Part shown: positions 36,068-49,093 of the stretch, one piece after another
Numbering within the stretch: position 1 is the stretch's first letter
Layout of the letters: each line of letters opens with the position of its first letter
DNA from: Magnolia sinica
Taxonomy: Eukaryota > Streptophyta > Magnoliopsida > Magnoliales > Magnoliaceae
Assembly (NCBI RefSeq): GCF_029962835.1
Contig: NC_080577.1
Span: 6,916,001-6,980,000, forward strand
Length of the DNA: 64,000 bases
Direction: 5' to 3'
Program-made: the position numbers and the translations under genes
Notes under the pieces: model-generated
What the model was told of the DNA's origin: nothing
What the model saw: only the letters and a program-made list of their open reading frames with translations
Database searches by the model: none

Positions 36068-36530
36068 TGTAACCCCTAACTTAGGGTCCACCTTGATAAT
36101 TTTTTGTATATCAATGCCGTCCATCCGTTTTTACAGACCATTTTAGTTGTAATAAAAAAAATTATTCATACCCAAATCTCATGTGGGGCACACTACAAGA
36201 AACAGCAGTGATTGAGTGCCTCACCATTAAAAATATCCAAAGGGCCCACCGTAAGGTTTTTGTAATCTTTATTTCAATCCAACATGTTGATAATGTCAAT
36301 AAGATCTAGATGAATGGAAAATAGAAATATCAGATTTATCAAAAACTTTTGTGGCCCATAAAATGTTTTTAATGGTTATCGATCACTGTTTTTATTGCTA
36401 TAGTCTAACTGAGATTTTGATATTCTTGTGATTTGGGATCGCATACTAATATGGGATGAAAAAACAGATGGATGGCGTGGATATAAAAAATACAAATACA
36501 TCAAGGTGGACCCACAAGGTTAGGATAACA
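36068..36530. mobile_element. foldback element (copy N)
   Basis: Terminal inverted repeats are TGTAACCCCTAACTTAGGGT on the left and the complement of TGTTATCCTAACCTTGTGGG on the right. Arms carry 'ccgtccatccgtttttacag' and 'aaacagatggatggcgtgga'. The flanking 8-mers do not match. Confidence 0.65.
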
Positions 36531-37300
36531 CCAATCCACTCTCCTGTTCAAGGTAGCATTAATCCCGAAAGGACGATAAGCGCACGCGCTCATTTTAGAT
36601 GAACCTCGGGCTTTGTGGGATACGTGCGAGCTTGGATCATATGAGAAAGATCCGAACCACTCATAAGTCATCCTGCATATAAAAGTTCCCATGGTAATAA
36701 ATTCAAATCGATCAAATTATAAAGAAGTCCACACATCTCCAATTGTCTAATTTTAATTTAATCAGCGTGGAAAATATACTTATTAAAAATTCTATGATAT
36801 CTATTGTAGAATATTATTGAAGTTTTATCTGCCTGATGAACAGAACCGATCTCATACAATCATGTCACATAAAAATATATGGCGCGAAGCACTACTGTCT
36901 GTCCGACGCGTACTGGGATAGACATGGTAATTTCTGTTCATCACGCCACCACACCAACGGGACGTAGCCATGTGCGGATTCCTATGGATGCGGGAGACAC
37001 GTGGCCCTTGAATCGTTTTATATTGCCTGTGATTGGACAGCTCTCCTACCAAAGGGAGAAATCAATGGACGATCGCACATGGATTGGTGCGTATTCCTAC
37101 GTTTTTTTATTTGCGCGAATTACGGCAGGGCCTGCGACGTTGGATCTGACATCCATGTACTTGATGGGAAAAGTGAATTGGATTCGCACCATCGCCAACT
37201 CGGCTCGAACTCACCTACGAACCGAGTCGACGCCAGCTAGCTAACCGAGCTAGCTCGGTTCGTGTACACCCCTAGACTGCAGGTGAAGCCACCTTGGGAG
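36531..37300. other. intergenic DNA, no supported gene
   Basis: The longest frame (36879-37244) has no recognisable domain and no conserved start context. The GC-richer patch near 37180-37260 has inverted 'agctagc' words only. Confidence 0.4.
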
Positions 37301-37304
37301 CGGC

Positions 37305-37810
37305 TTAGGTGAGACCGGGTCCTCGCCCAAGACAATGCGGCCCTTACCATGGGGCCCACCTTGATGTGTGTATTCTGAATCCATCCTGTCCATCCATTTT
37401 TTCATATCATTTTAGGGCATGATCCAAAAATTTAAGAATATCCAATTATTAGGTGGACTGTACTCTACAAAACTGTCTTGATTGATCATTAATGGACCAC
37501 AAAAGTTTTGGATCAAGTTGATTTTTTTATTACCCTTCATCTAAGATCATGTGACCTTATCAATAGATTGGATGGCAAATAAATACTACGGAAATATTAA
37601 GTTGCTCTCTAAGAAGTTTTTTATTGTAAGGTGTTCAATCACCACTGTTTCCGAGAATATGGTCCACCTGGTAATTGAGTCTTATTCAATTTTAAGATTA
37701 CACCCTAAAATGATATGGAAAAACGGGTGCATATAAAATACACACACATTAAAGTGGGCCCCACATTAGGGACCGCACCATCTTGGGTGAGGCCAGGGTC
37801 TCACCTAAAA
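37305..37810. mobile_element. foldback element (copy O)
   Basis: Ends TTAGGTGAGACCGGGTCCTC and the complement of TTTTAGGTGAGACCCTGGCC, then 'ggggcccaccttgatgtgtg' and its complement 'cacacacattaaagtgggcc'. The outer 35 bp differ from copies B, H and P, so it marks a separate subfamily. Confidence 0.7.
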
Positions 37811-38438
37811 CATTCCTTGAACGCATGGTGGGCTCAGTCTAATCAATAGTTTAAGTTGCTAATAAACATTACAATGGACCCTAAAAAGTTTTTAATGCAA
37901 GAGCCACGTTCAGTTATTTGATAGGTTTGGACACGTGGCAGCTTCCTTCAAGCCCAAAGAAAAATAAGTCTCCCATGTGTATTTTACTAAGGCAGCGATT
38001 GGGCACTACCCCACCAGGACCTAGGGCTTCGTGGGCCCCACTGTGAATATCTGTCTTATCTAGTTGTTCATCCATTTTAAAAAAATCATTTTAGAACATG
38101 CGCCAAAAAGGAGACGGATTTAAGGCTCGAGTGGATCATATCATTAGAAGCAGCGGTGACAATGACATCCACCGTTAAAACATTCCTAGGGCCAATCATA
38201 ATATTTATTGCCATCCTACTTATTCATAATTGGTTGCATGACCTAAATAAAGGGAAAACATAAATATCAGCTTGATCCAAAACTTTCGTGGCCCCAAGAG
38301 GTGCATTCAATCCTCATTATTTCACATAGAGTGGTCCACTTGAAAATTCCATCTAACTCAATTTAAGGCTCATAGCATAAAACGATCTTTCAAAATGAAT
38401 GAACAACATGAAGAAAATACATACATTCATTCAGGTGG

Positions 38439-39576
38439 TATTGCAAAATATTTATTTTTAAAAGTATATTTTAATAAAATAAAAAATAATATATAATATA
38501 TAAAAAGTGTTTGAAAACACACTTTTTTATAGGTTTTAGGAATAATTCCATATTGGAAAAGGAGAAGAACTTTTTGTGGTTTAAATGAAATCAGTGGAGT
38601 ATTATAATATTTGCTTACCTAATCCAAGGACTATGGACCTTGCTCGGGCTCGAGCTCGGTTACGGGCTCGATTCGATCTTGGGCTCGGTACGAGGGTGTC
38701 GGCATGTGTACATGTCGCGGTGCGACTAAGTGGCTAAGGTAAATGGCTGGATGAAGGGGAGACTAAAGGACTGAATGAGAGTCCTCCAGTATATAGAAAG
38801 AGCTGGAAAAAAAGCTGTTGCAGCAGATCTGTAACAGCTGTGCCATTAGTGTAAGGTCCAGTAGTAACTGTTGCATGGCTAACTCAACAGCTAAAAAACG
38901 GCTAGTTGCTGTCTCACAACAGTTAGCTTGCAGTAGCTTAATGGCCCATGCACAACAATAAAAAAAGGGCTATAAAAAGGCTAGTTTTCTCTAACTGCTA
39001 GAAAACAGTCATGGAATTTAATTCCCTAGACCATAACCCTCAGCCACCATAGCCTATAAAAGGAGGGCCTGGATGGGTTTCCAAACCATCTCTCAACCCA
39101 TTCTAGCAGACCCATACAAACTGAGACAGCCCACTACTCATCTCCTATACTCTAGTTATTCCAGTAAGACAGCAAGGATTGAACCTTTGCTCGAAGAACA
39201 GACCAACGGTGTGGTCTACAACGGTTCAACTGAACTAGTGGCTGAAGAACTGACCAGTGCAGTGGTCTAATTTAAATATTCTTCTTCTCTCTTTTCTTCT
39301 AGGATTTTTCTTTTGTTTTTCTGCCAGATTGTGTAACAGAGTTCCATTTGGTCGGCCTTCGTGTTTGCTAAATGCAGACCCACACCAAGCTCATTGTATC
39401 TTATAAGCGGTTTGCCTATAACCTATCAGCATACTCAATTCACTTGAGTAGGGGCAAATAACGCTTTAAGGACAGCGTTTCAGACGTGCTTCAGCCTGTC
39501 CATATTTCAAGCTAATTTTTTATTTTTCGATTTCCACATTATACAAAAATTATATTAATCTATATAAAATCCAACA
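38439..39576 (+). repeat. copia 5' LTR
   Basis: Runs from TATTGCAAAATA (first dinucleotide mutated from TG) to ATCCAACA. A TATA box CTATAAAAGG is at 39053-39062. A second TATA-like word, CTATAAC, is at about 39416-39422. A GC-rich hypervariable tract near 38640-38720 differs strongly from the other LTR. Confidence 0.9.
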
Positions 39577-39578
39577 AT

Positions 39579-39594
39579 CTTAAAGCGTTATTTG
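39579..39594 (+). other. candidate self-complementary primer-binding site
   Basis: Starting two bases after the LTR, this 16-nt segment (cttaaagcgttatttg) is the exact reverse complement of 39455-39470 in the 5' LTR, and of 45114-45129 in the 3' LTR. The usual plant copia site TGGTATCAGAGC (initiator tRNA-Met) is absent here. Confidence 0.6.
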
Positions 39595-39628
39595 ATGGAA
39601 GCCGATGGTGTTTCTTCCATCAAGTTGA

Positions 39629-42600
39629 TGAATCAAGACTTGATATGTCTTGATCGGTTCGATGGAACCAATTTTACAAGGTAGTAAGATAAGCTGAAAT
39701 TTCTTCTGATGGCGCTAAAGATCTACTACATATTACATTCAAATCTGCAAGCACTACCTGAAGCATCTGACACAGACACACCTGAATAGGTGACTGCCCA
39801 CACCAAACGAGCTAAAGACGAACTCTTGTGTCGATGACACGTTCTGAACGCGCTCTCCGACCGCCTGTACGATCTATACCAATAGACGTCATCAGTAAAG
39901 GAGATCTTGGTCGTTCTGGAGTTCAAATATAAGGCTGAAGAAGAAGGTAGCAACAAGTTTCTCATCGCCAAGTATTTTGACTTCAACATGGTAGATAACA
40001 AACCGCTGCTACTCCAAATCAAAGAACTGCAGCTAATAGTAAACAAAATCAAAGTTATTAAAATTGATCTTCCTAAATCATTCCAAGTCGGGGCTATAAT
40101 CGCTAAATTGCCATCGATATGGAAAGATATAGAAAGAAGTTGCTTCATAAAATTGAGGACTATATACTGGAACAAATTCAGAAACACCTCAAAATTGAGG
40201 AAGAATCCCGTAACCGCGACAGAAAGAATGATAACGGGAATGCCTCGTCAAAGGTACATGCAGTAGAGAACACTAATAACAAGAATTCCGAGAAGGACGA
40301 TTCCTTAAAACCTAATAAAAGAAAATTCAAGAAAAATGCCCAAAAGAAGAACGAAAAGTTCAAAGGCTCATGCCATGTCTGTGGAAAAATCGGACACTAT
40401 GCTCGAGTATGCCGATATCGCAAATCTAAAAAAGAGGCAAGTACAGTAGAAAAATGTGATATTGTAGCTATGATCACTGAGGTGAATACCATCCAAGGCA
40501 AAGTTTCAGGTTGGTGGTATGATACTACTGCTACAGTACATGTGTGCTACGAAAAATCAGCCTTCAAAACCTATGAAGAATTGACTGATGGTCAAGAAGT
40601 CCAAATGAATAATGAAGTCCGATCGAAGGTCGTCGGCAAAGGAACTGTCGAACTGATATTCATCTCTAGGAAGAAAGTGATTCTAACTAATGTACTGCAC
40701 GTCCCAAACATTAGGTGAAACTTAGTTTCTGGGGATCTTCTGGAAAAACCAGGTATAAGGATGGTGTACGAGTCAGGTAAACTGATTCTATCCAAGAATG
40801 AGAATTTTGTCGGAAAGGGATATGCTTGCAATAAGATGGTTAAGTTTTCTCTAAATGAAAGTAGTACTTCTGCGTATATGGTTGAATCCATTGGACTGTG
40901 GCATGATAAACTAGCCCATATAGGGTATAGTAACTTGAAGTTCATGGCTAGGAATGGTTTAATTTCATACACAGATAATGAAACCGATAAATGTGAAGTG
41001 TACATATGATCCAAAATGACGAAGAAACCTTTTCCAAGTGTTGAAAGATTATCTCAAATATTGGATCTAGTGCACAGTGACATCTGTGAGTTAAATGACA
41101 TTCTTACTCGTGGAGATAAACAGTACTTCATAACCTTTATAGATGATTGCTCTAGATATGTGTATGTTTATCTGTTAAAGAGCAAAAATGAAACATTGAA
41201 CATGTTTAAAATATATAAAAAAGAAGTAGAGAATCAACTAAATAAAAAGATAAAATTCTCTATAGCGATAGAGGAGGAGAATACTTCTCCAATGAATTCG
41301 ATAACTTCTGTGAAGAACATGGACTAATACATTAATGTACTTTCCCATACACACCTCAACAAAACAGAATAGCTGAAAAGAAGAATATAACATTAGTAGA
41401 GATGGTCAACTCAATGCTGATAAGAGCAAAGTTGTCACTAAGTCTATGGGGTGACACATTATTTGCAACGTGCCATATACTAAACAGAATTCCATCTAAA
41501 AAATATAAAATATCTCCATATGAAACATGGAGAGGTAGAAAACCTAACCTAGGATATCTTAAAGTGTGGGGGTGTCTTGTATACTACAGAACTCCTGATC
41601 CAAAAAAGAACTAAGTTAGGACCAAAAGCTATTAAGTGCATCTTCGTAAGGTATGCACAAAATAGTAAAGCTTATAGACTTCTAGATATAGAGTCTAATA
41701 CAATAATAGAATCAAGAGACGTTAAGTTCTTTGAAAACTCACTATCCTTGGAGTCAAAGGATAATGAAATTCAAACTCCTAATAGAGAACCAAATAGCAT
41801 AACTCCACAGATAGTGGAAGCTCTTATTGAACTTCGTAGGAGTCAAAGGACAAGAATAGAGAAGAGTCTAGAAGATGACTACATAAATTCACAAGACGTC
41901 ATTCTCTATCTTGTAGAAGGAGATAGAGAAAATGTTATAAGAAAAATACCTATAGTGATGACTATATAAGATGATCCTAAAACATATAAAGAGGTTGTAT
42001 CTTCTAAAGACTCAGCTTTCTGAAAAGAAGCTATAAACGATGAAATGAAATCCATACTGTCAAATCAAACATGGGAACTAGTAAACTTACCTCCAGGTTC
42101 TAGACCTATAGGTTGTAAGTGGGTATTTAGAAAGAAATATCACACTGATGGGACTATCCAAAACATTAAAGCTCGACTAGTAACTAAGGGTTTTAGACAA
42201 AAAGAATGGATAGATTACTTTGACACATACTCTCCTGTAGCTAGGATAACATCCATTAGGATATTATTTGCGCTAGCTTCCATACATCATCTTCACATCC
42301 ACCAAATAGATGTAAAAACCACATTTCTGAATGGTGACCTTAATGAGGAGGTATACATAGAACAACCTGAATGTTTCGTTCTATCAGGAAATGAAAATAA
42401 AGTATGTAAATTAGTCAAATCTTTATATGGATTAAAACAAGTACCAAAATAATGACATGAAAAGTTTGATTCCAAAATACTATCTCATAGTTTCATACAT
42501 AATGTAGCTGATAAATGCATATATTCTAAAGTAGATGGTAGTTATATCGTTATTATTTGTCTGTATGTTGATGACATGTTAATAATAAGTAATAAAATGG

Positions 42601-43543
42601 AAGGTGTAACTGAAACAAAGAGGTTTCTATCTTCCGTATTCAAAATGAAGGATCTTGGACAAGTTGATACCATTCTAGGTATCAAAGTTAGAAAACATTG
42701 TGGGGGTTATGCTTTGTGTCAATCTCATTATATTGAGAAGATGCTACATAAGTTTAATCATCTAAATATAAAAGAAGCCAAAACCCCATTTGATCCAAAT
42801 ATCAAGCTAAAAGAGAATAAGGGGAGAACAGTTGCACAATTAGAATATGCGAGTGCTATAGGAAGTCTTATGTATGCTATGCAATTCACTAGACCTGATA
42901 TCGCATATGCTGTGAATAAACTTAGCAGGTTTACTAGTAACCCCAGTACTAAACACTAGAATGTAATCAGTAAAGTCATTAGTTACTTAAAGGCAACGAA
43001 AGACTTAGGACTATTTTGTTTAGAGTTTCCTACCGTATTGGAAGGATATACCGATGCGAGCTGGATATCGAGTGCAAGGGATAACAAATCTACTATAGGG
43101 TGAGTATTCACCCTAGGAAGTGCAGCTGTATCTTGGGGATCCAAGAAACAGACTTGCATAATGCACTCGACTATAGAGTATGAATTCATAGCCCTAGCTG
43201 CAACAGGCAAAGAGGCTGAGTGGCTAAGGGATCTTCTATTAGAAATTCCTCTCTGTGTAAAGCCTATATTGGCTGTGTCACTAAATTATGATAGTGAAGA
43301 CACATTAGCTAGAGCCTATAGCGGCACATATAATGGTAAGTTTAGACATATCAGTTTTCGACATGATTATGTCAGACAATTGATTCGAGATGGATTCATT
43401 GCTATTTCCTATATAAAATCAAGCAGTAACCTGGCAGATCCTTTCACTAAACCTCTATCGAGAGAGGTAGTAAAAGCTACATTTAAAGGGATGATGTTAA
43501 AACTCTTCAACCAAAGTTCCACCAGTGATGGTAACCCAATCTA
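39629..43543 (+). pseudogene. copia gag-pol, multiply broken
   Basis: Gag starts MNQDLICLDRFDGTNFTR and meets two stops at once (39683-39688), then continues with KLKFLLMALKIYYIL. The zinc knuckle CHVCGKIGHYARVC is at about 40371-40412. Protease has DTTATVHVC where copia elements normally have DSGA/TxH, so its active-site glycine is lost; its frame stops at 40718. The integrase zinc region (LWHDKLAHIGYSNLK) is at about 40897. The integrase core (LDLVHSDICELND, FITFIDDCSRYVYVYLL) is shifted out of frame near 41262. Core end and GKR-type region are at 41402-41969 in two frames. Reverse transcriptase (WVFRKKYHTDG, IDVKTTFLNGDLNEEVYIEQP, then YVDDM at about 42568) has a stop pair at 42450. RNase H has TDASW and MHSTIEYEFIAL. 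It ends at 43543. At least eight stops or frameshifts are visible. Confidence 0.9.
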
Positions 43544-44088
43544 AAGTCAGAAAATCTCCAATTTCGGGTTTAATGGGTAAGAATAAGTCACTGATATGTG
43601 GAAAGTTTTCTGCATTAGATTATAAAACCTCATCCATAATAGATAAGTGCTGAGCGTTACGAAAGAGAGTTGAGTCTTATAACTCTTAATGAAATCCAAT
43701 CTATAGGACAAGTGTCTTATAGTAACGGAGACACTAGAAGGATTTCACCTATATGAACGTAAAGATAGTGCAGCCTCTCATGAGAATTAGGAGTTTTCTC
43801 TCATGATCGTTCACGAATTAGGATAAGCGCATGGACATTAATTGTGCTCAGCAAGATTATGAGAACTCTAACAAACACATAGCGAATATGTGTGTAGTTT
43901 CTCTGACTTTGTTATCAAGGAATAACTGGTTCAATGCTATGGCTACTAGCCATTTCGACAGAGTTTTGAGATACTTACACTAAGGGAAGATTAAAATCGA
44001 AAGATATCTTTCTTTATACATATAAGCCGATTATTTTGGCAGAAATGTTTAATCGTGAAAAAATATTTTTTAAAATCAAGTGGGGGAT
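43544..44088 (+). other. copia 3' untranslated region and polypurine tract
   Basis: About 545 bp of non-coding element sequence ends in the purine tract aagtgggggat directly before the 3' LTR (TGTTGCAAAATA). Confidence 0.8.
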
Positions 44089-45235
44089 TGTTGCAAAATA
44101 TTATTTTTTAAAAATATATTTTAATAAAATAAAAAATAATATATAATATATAAAAAAGTGTTTACAAAATACTTTTTTATAGGTTTTGGGAATAGTCTCA
44201 CATTGAAAAAAGAGAAGAACTTTTTGTGGTTTAAATGAAAACAATGGAGTTTTATAATATTTACTTACCTAGTCCAAGGACTATGGACCTCACTGGAACA
44301 CCCTCACGCTCGGGCACGGGCACGGGCACGAGCTCAGGCTCGGTCTCGGGCACGGGCTTGGAGTGAGGGCGTGGGCATGTGAGGCAGTGTGGCTGTAGAG
44401 GCGCTAGTGGCGTACTTTGCACTAGAGGACTGAATGAGAGTCCTTCAGTATATATAGAGAGCTAGAAAAAGAGATGTTGCAGCAAATTTGTAACAGTTAT
44501 GCCATTAGTGTAGGGTCAAGCAGTAACTGCTGCATGGCTATCCCAACAGCTAGAAAACGGCTAGCTGCTGTCTCACAACAGTCAGCATGTAGCAACTTAA
44601 TGGCCCATGCACAACAGTCAGAAAACGGCCATAAAACGACTAGTTTTCTCCAACTGCTAGAAAACAGTCATAAGATTTAATTCCCTGGACCATAACCCCC
44701 AGCCACCATAGCCTATAAAAGGAGGGACTGGATGGGTTTTCAAACCATCTCTCAACCCACTCCAACAGACCTATACGAACTGAGACAACCCACTACTCCT
44801 TTCTTATACTCCAGTTATTCCAGTAAGACAGCAAGGATTGAATCTTTGCTCGAAGAACAGACCAATGGTGTGGTCTACAACAGTTCAACTGAACCAGTGG
44901 CTGAAGAACTGACCAGTGCAGTGGTCTAATTTAAATATTCTTCTTCTCTCTTTTCTTCTGGGATTTTTCTTTTGTTTTTCTGCCAGATTGTGTAACAGAG
45001 TTCCATTTGGCGGGCCTTCGTGTTTGCTGAACGTAGACCCACACCAAGCTCGTCGTATCCTAGAAGCAATTTGCCTGTAACCTATCAGCATACTCAATTC
45101 ACTTGAATAGGGGCAAATAACGCTTTAAGAACAGTGTTTTAGACGTGCTTCAGTCTGTCCATATTTCAAGCTAATTTTTTATCTTTCGGTTTCCACATTA
45201 TACAAAAATTATATTAATCTGTATAAAATCTAATA
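44089..45235 (+). repeat. copia 3' LTR
   Basis: Starts TGTTGCAAAATA and ends ATCTAATA (CA end mutated). The TATA box cctataaaagg is kept near 44711. The second TATA-like word of the 5' LTR is TGTAAC here. It keeps the 16-nt segment complementary to the element's primer site (45114-45129). Confidence 0.9.
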
Positions 45236-45296
45236 GGTTGGTCTCTCAGCCCCGACGGGACCATCCGTCTCTAGCAAGGTCCTGGTGGTTCCAATT

Positions 45297-48200
45297 AATA
45301 CCTTATGTTTTTATTATTTTTACTGTAAAAAACTGTCCTTTTGGTAATATTTGGACGGAAAATTTTACACTATTAAATTTGCAAGCTTATTTTAGGGAAT
45401 GATACTATTACACTCCTCCCTAATTCCCAAAACCTTACTCATAACTGTAACAAATCTTCTAACTTTCCTCCTAAACCTTAAGATTAATCTTGTAGGCAAG
45501 GGTGAATAGGTCTTTTTCTCCAAGGTCAACAATCAACTATAAAACCTATGACATGGACTCTCCATCAATGTTAATAACAGGTTGGTTTCAACTAAAAATG
45601 AAAAACAACTCATTTTGTATTACTCATAACTAAAGCTAACTTCTAAGATTCCTATTATTCTAATTCCCAACCAAGTTATTACTTCGCTCGTTCAAAATTC
45701 GATGTTGTCTGGACTCGCTCAAAAACTATTAAAAATCTACCGAGAGGACCTAACGGTGGTATGTATAATCAAGAGAGGTCTCTCTCTATTAATTGATTTT
45801 AAAGATTTGTTTAGCTTCCATCTTAAGAATACATACCGTTGGCCATTGACATTACCTAACGAATCCCAGAGTGTTTCTAGACTCTTCAGTGATTTCTTGA
45901 ATTTACGAGGGAAGAAAATAGAAATAATTTCTAATAATTCGAAAATAGATTAATTGATGATGAAGACGAATTTACAATTATTTAAATAGTATTATCAAAC
46001 CTAGGAAGAAGTATCATAATCAAACCCCAACTCACTCCCTAAAAATATGACTTGCTATAAGTAGTAAACTTATTATTTACAAACAATCATGATTTCTACT
46101 AGATTTCATGGTTTTAGCTAAAAATATTAAGTGTCCAATTTAGCCTAACCTCGTTATTCTCTTAATTTTTTAAATCCTTTTCATGTTGGGCATGACTCCT
46201 AAAGTTCAAATGATTAAGAGTTATTATCAATTAAAACTTACTATAAATAGTAAAAATGAAATTAAAAAGGACTTTCAACTGTCAATATAGTGGAATCACG
46301 CAAATTCGGCCTGGGCAACCCAACATAGTAAGGTTGGTTGGTTAAAGTGGCTTCTCCTACCCCAAAATCATATATGGTACATCGAATAACTATTTTAGGG
46401 TTCTGACGGTCTTGATCATTTCTGCCTTCGATTGGGCCTTCACTGGTCCATCTTGGAAATGAAGGTGTCCACGACCCACTCTAAATCAACCTTGGACATG
46501 ATATTTCTAAATCAAATCTCTTTGGAGATAAGATTTTTCATCTCATTGTAGCTTGATTTACTTAGGAGACTTTCTTGATTGGGTTTGGCATACACCTCAT
46601 ATGTTTCTAACTATTCACATGACATCATCAAATGATAAGTCGCAATAAAAATTTACGCTTTTGAATATATTAACTATAACAGCCATGAAAAAAAAAAAAA
46701 AAAAACATTGAGAGAGAGATTTCTTATTTCATATCTATATCATATCTCATCTTATCCATATTCCTAATCATTCTCCATTTTATATCTCTAACTCTACCAT
46801 GTATCTCTCAATATCTCAAATGAGACTTTCTTTTTAAGGAGGATGTTGTAAGAGGAGTTCTATTTCAACTCAAATATTAACAAAAATGTACTTCATGCAC
46901 AACTGAAAAAGGGAGAGATGATTTTAGAGAGTTAATATCCAGTAAGTTTGTTATAATTTTATTTTATTTTTATTTTTTTTTTGTATTTAATGTAATTTGA
47001 CTCAATATATACAATGAGCAACATGGATCGACTACACATTTATTACGTTAATCTGTTGGTAGATACGATGTAAAAATAATGGAATGCTAAGATTTCATGC
47101 AAAATTTCTTGTTGGATCAACTTGTATGCATCCGATCGAATCAGATTAATCTATACGGATCATATGATCCCTAAGGCCAAAATGTACAAGAGCCCTAACT
47201 TCTAAATCAATCTAACCATCGGATGGGCCACACTAGTCTAATCTAGAAGTCTTTAATAAGGAAAACTCATATTTCTGTGCAATTGTTTGTATCACTAAGT
47301 GTAAAAGATTAAAATGGGCTATCGGTGTATGTATGGTTGGATTCATACCATTCATCCAATGTGTAGATGTAAAATATGTTAAGACCTTAAGAATCTAGAT
47401 GCCTGGTGGGCCACCCCGACCAATCATTTGCATTCCATTTCAAATGTAAATGTAAATAAGCATATAAATGGTTTATATTAGTAAATCCATAAGTCTTCTC
47501 TAGTGTTTGACCAAGGAGTGAGCAATAAACGGTGTAGTAGATAGGTGTTATTTAGTTAAATTTCGTTTAAATAAAAATAATAATAAAATAATAATAAAAT
47601 AAAATTAAAATTAAAAAAACCATTTCATGATATTTGGTGAAACCAAATGCATCCTAAGGCAAATGAGCTACATCCGTTCATGATCTTGCGTGTAATGAGA
47701 TTTAGTACTATTCATCAGTCATCTTGACTGTAAAAACAGAAAATGTCATGACAACGCCAACTATCGAATGGCAGTCAAAATGTCCCAAGAACGCCAAAGT
47801 TTGGATGGCTACGATCTCCAAATCTAGAATCAAAGATACGGCCATCAGGTCAATGGTTTGGATTAAAAAGCAATAGACTCATTTGTAGGGAATGAGCAGA
47901 TAAGGACAGTATTCACTTCCCAACCTATTTTCCTATTTGGCTGGTTGTAAACCTTCAATGGATAAAAGTCTTTACCTTTTTCCAGTTTGAAAAAAGCAAC
48001 GAAATTGATTTCCATTTCCACGAACTGATGGACCAATGGCTTTTTAACATTTCCATAGTAAATATCAGTCTAAAACAAATATCGGAATAATAGTTGGATT
48101 CCCTCAGTTTTTCATTTCTTGAGGATTCCATGGGAGCTTTCCATGTCTACATGTTAGACCCTGTCCAAACAGGACTGCAAATCAAAAGGGCTGCTGGAAA

Positions 48201-49093
48201 ATCATCCGTTGATATGTTACTTGTAGTTAATAACCAATAAGATCAATTTTAAGTACACTGTTCAACACGTGTGGGTATGAAAATCAGCGGTGAAACAAAG
48301 TTCATGATTCAATACTCATGCTCGAGATTCTCAAACAAAGAAATTCTTAGAAGAAAACACTTTCTTGCACAGCAAAGACAAACATACGAGCTACATTTGG
48401 GTTGATACCATACCAGCAGAACCACAGCATTCCACGTTGTAGCAGCAGCATCCTCCGATGGAACTATGGCATTGTCGCCAAAGACCACAAGTGCCATTTT
48501 TACCACTTAGTGGTCATGAGCAAATGTTAGAGATCAAATCTCAGAAGCAATATTGCAGATTTTGCCTCAGGATTGAATTAAATCTACCCATGGAAAAAAG
48601 ACTTTTTGAGGGGGGAAAAAAAGCAGCAAATGTTCAATAGGTTTGCTAACCGCCACGCTTGTGTAGCCCAACTCCTCTATGCACCATCACACACCATCAC
48701 ACGTGCATGATCTAAGCTGTTCCCCAGGTGGGACCCTCCATGTAGATGCCCTGTCCTTAAAATCAGGTGAGTCCACATGTCAGATGGATGTTTTAGCTGT
48801 CCACATTGCAGCCACCTGATGAGTGAACCAGCCTTACTTTCGGCCAGGACATCCACACAGTGTGTTCCATCACAGAAACTGCTTGGATGTTCATCGTGCA
48901 TGCCTAGCAAACCTCCCGTCCACAGAAGCATCTTACTGCCAAGGATTGCTTCAAACAATCACAACGCTATCTGCATCAACAACCGGTCATCCTCTCTCTG
49001 GATCGTTCAAAATGCCCCTCCATATCAAGCAGCCATCCAACTCATGGGTCAGATCATCGCACCCATCATGCTTCGAGAGATGAATTCCCTTGC
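45297..49093. other. intergenic DNA downstream of ARF3, no gene seen
   Basis: AT-rich. I looked on the minus strand for PB1-domain exons that would extend the ARF gene and saw none. An A run lies at 46688-46705. 48640-49090 contains repeat-family phrases (caggtgggaccctccatgta, gtccacatgtcagatgg). Short frames only. Confidence 0.5.

Larger units (their letters stand above)
38439..45235 (+). mobile_element. Ty1/copia LTR retrotransposon, complete structure, 6.8 kb
   Basis: The order is LTR, leader, gag, protease, integrase, reverse transcriptase, RNase H, polypurine tract, LTR, all on the plus strand. This is the copia gene order. Flanking GGTGG (38434-38438) and GGTTG (45236-45240) agree at 4 of 5 bases as the target duplication. 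LTRs are 1138 and 1147 bp and differ by 15 of 198 bases in the region I compared by hand (39073-39270 versus 44732-44929). The insertion is therefore not recent. All domains carry mutations and the copy is inactive. Confidence 0.92.
37997..45296. mobile_element. foldback element (copy P) interrupted by a copia element
   Basis: Left part 37997-38438 starts GATTGGGCACTACCCCACCA and 'ggacctaggg', then the usual arm to 'tacattcattcaggtgg'. The element resumes after the copia insertion at 45236. It ends with 'aaggtcctggtggttccaat', the complement of the left end. The remaining right flank (45241-45270) is diverged. Confidence 0.7.

Noticed and set aside
36879-37244. 121-codon frame
   Set aside because: No recognisable motif, overlaps another frame of equal quality, and is surrounded by repeats.
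39073-39270. A 65-codon frame open in both copia LTRs (also 44732-44929)
   Set aside because: The LTRs were identical at insertion, so shared openness is expected. About ten of the fifteen base differences change the amino acid, which shows no selection on protein.
48309-48506. Minus-strand frame downstream of ARF3 as a PB1 exon
   Set aside because: It lacks the PB1 lysine and the acidic motif, and shows no similarity to ARF C-terminal domains.
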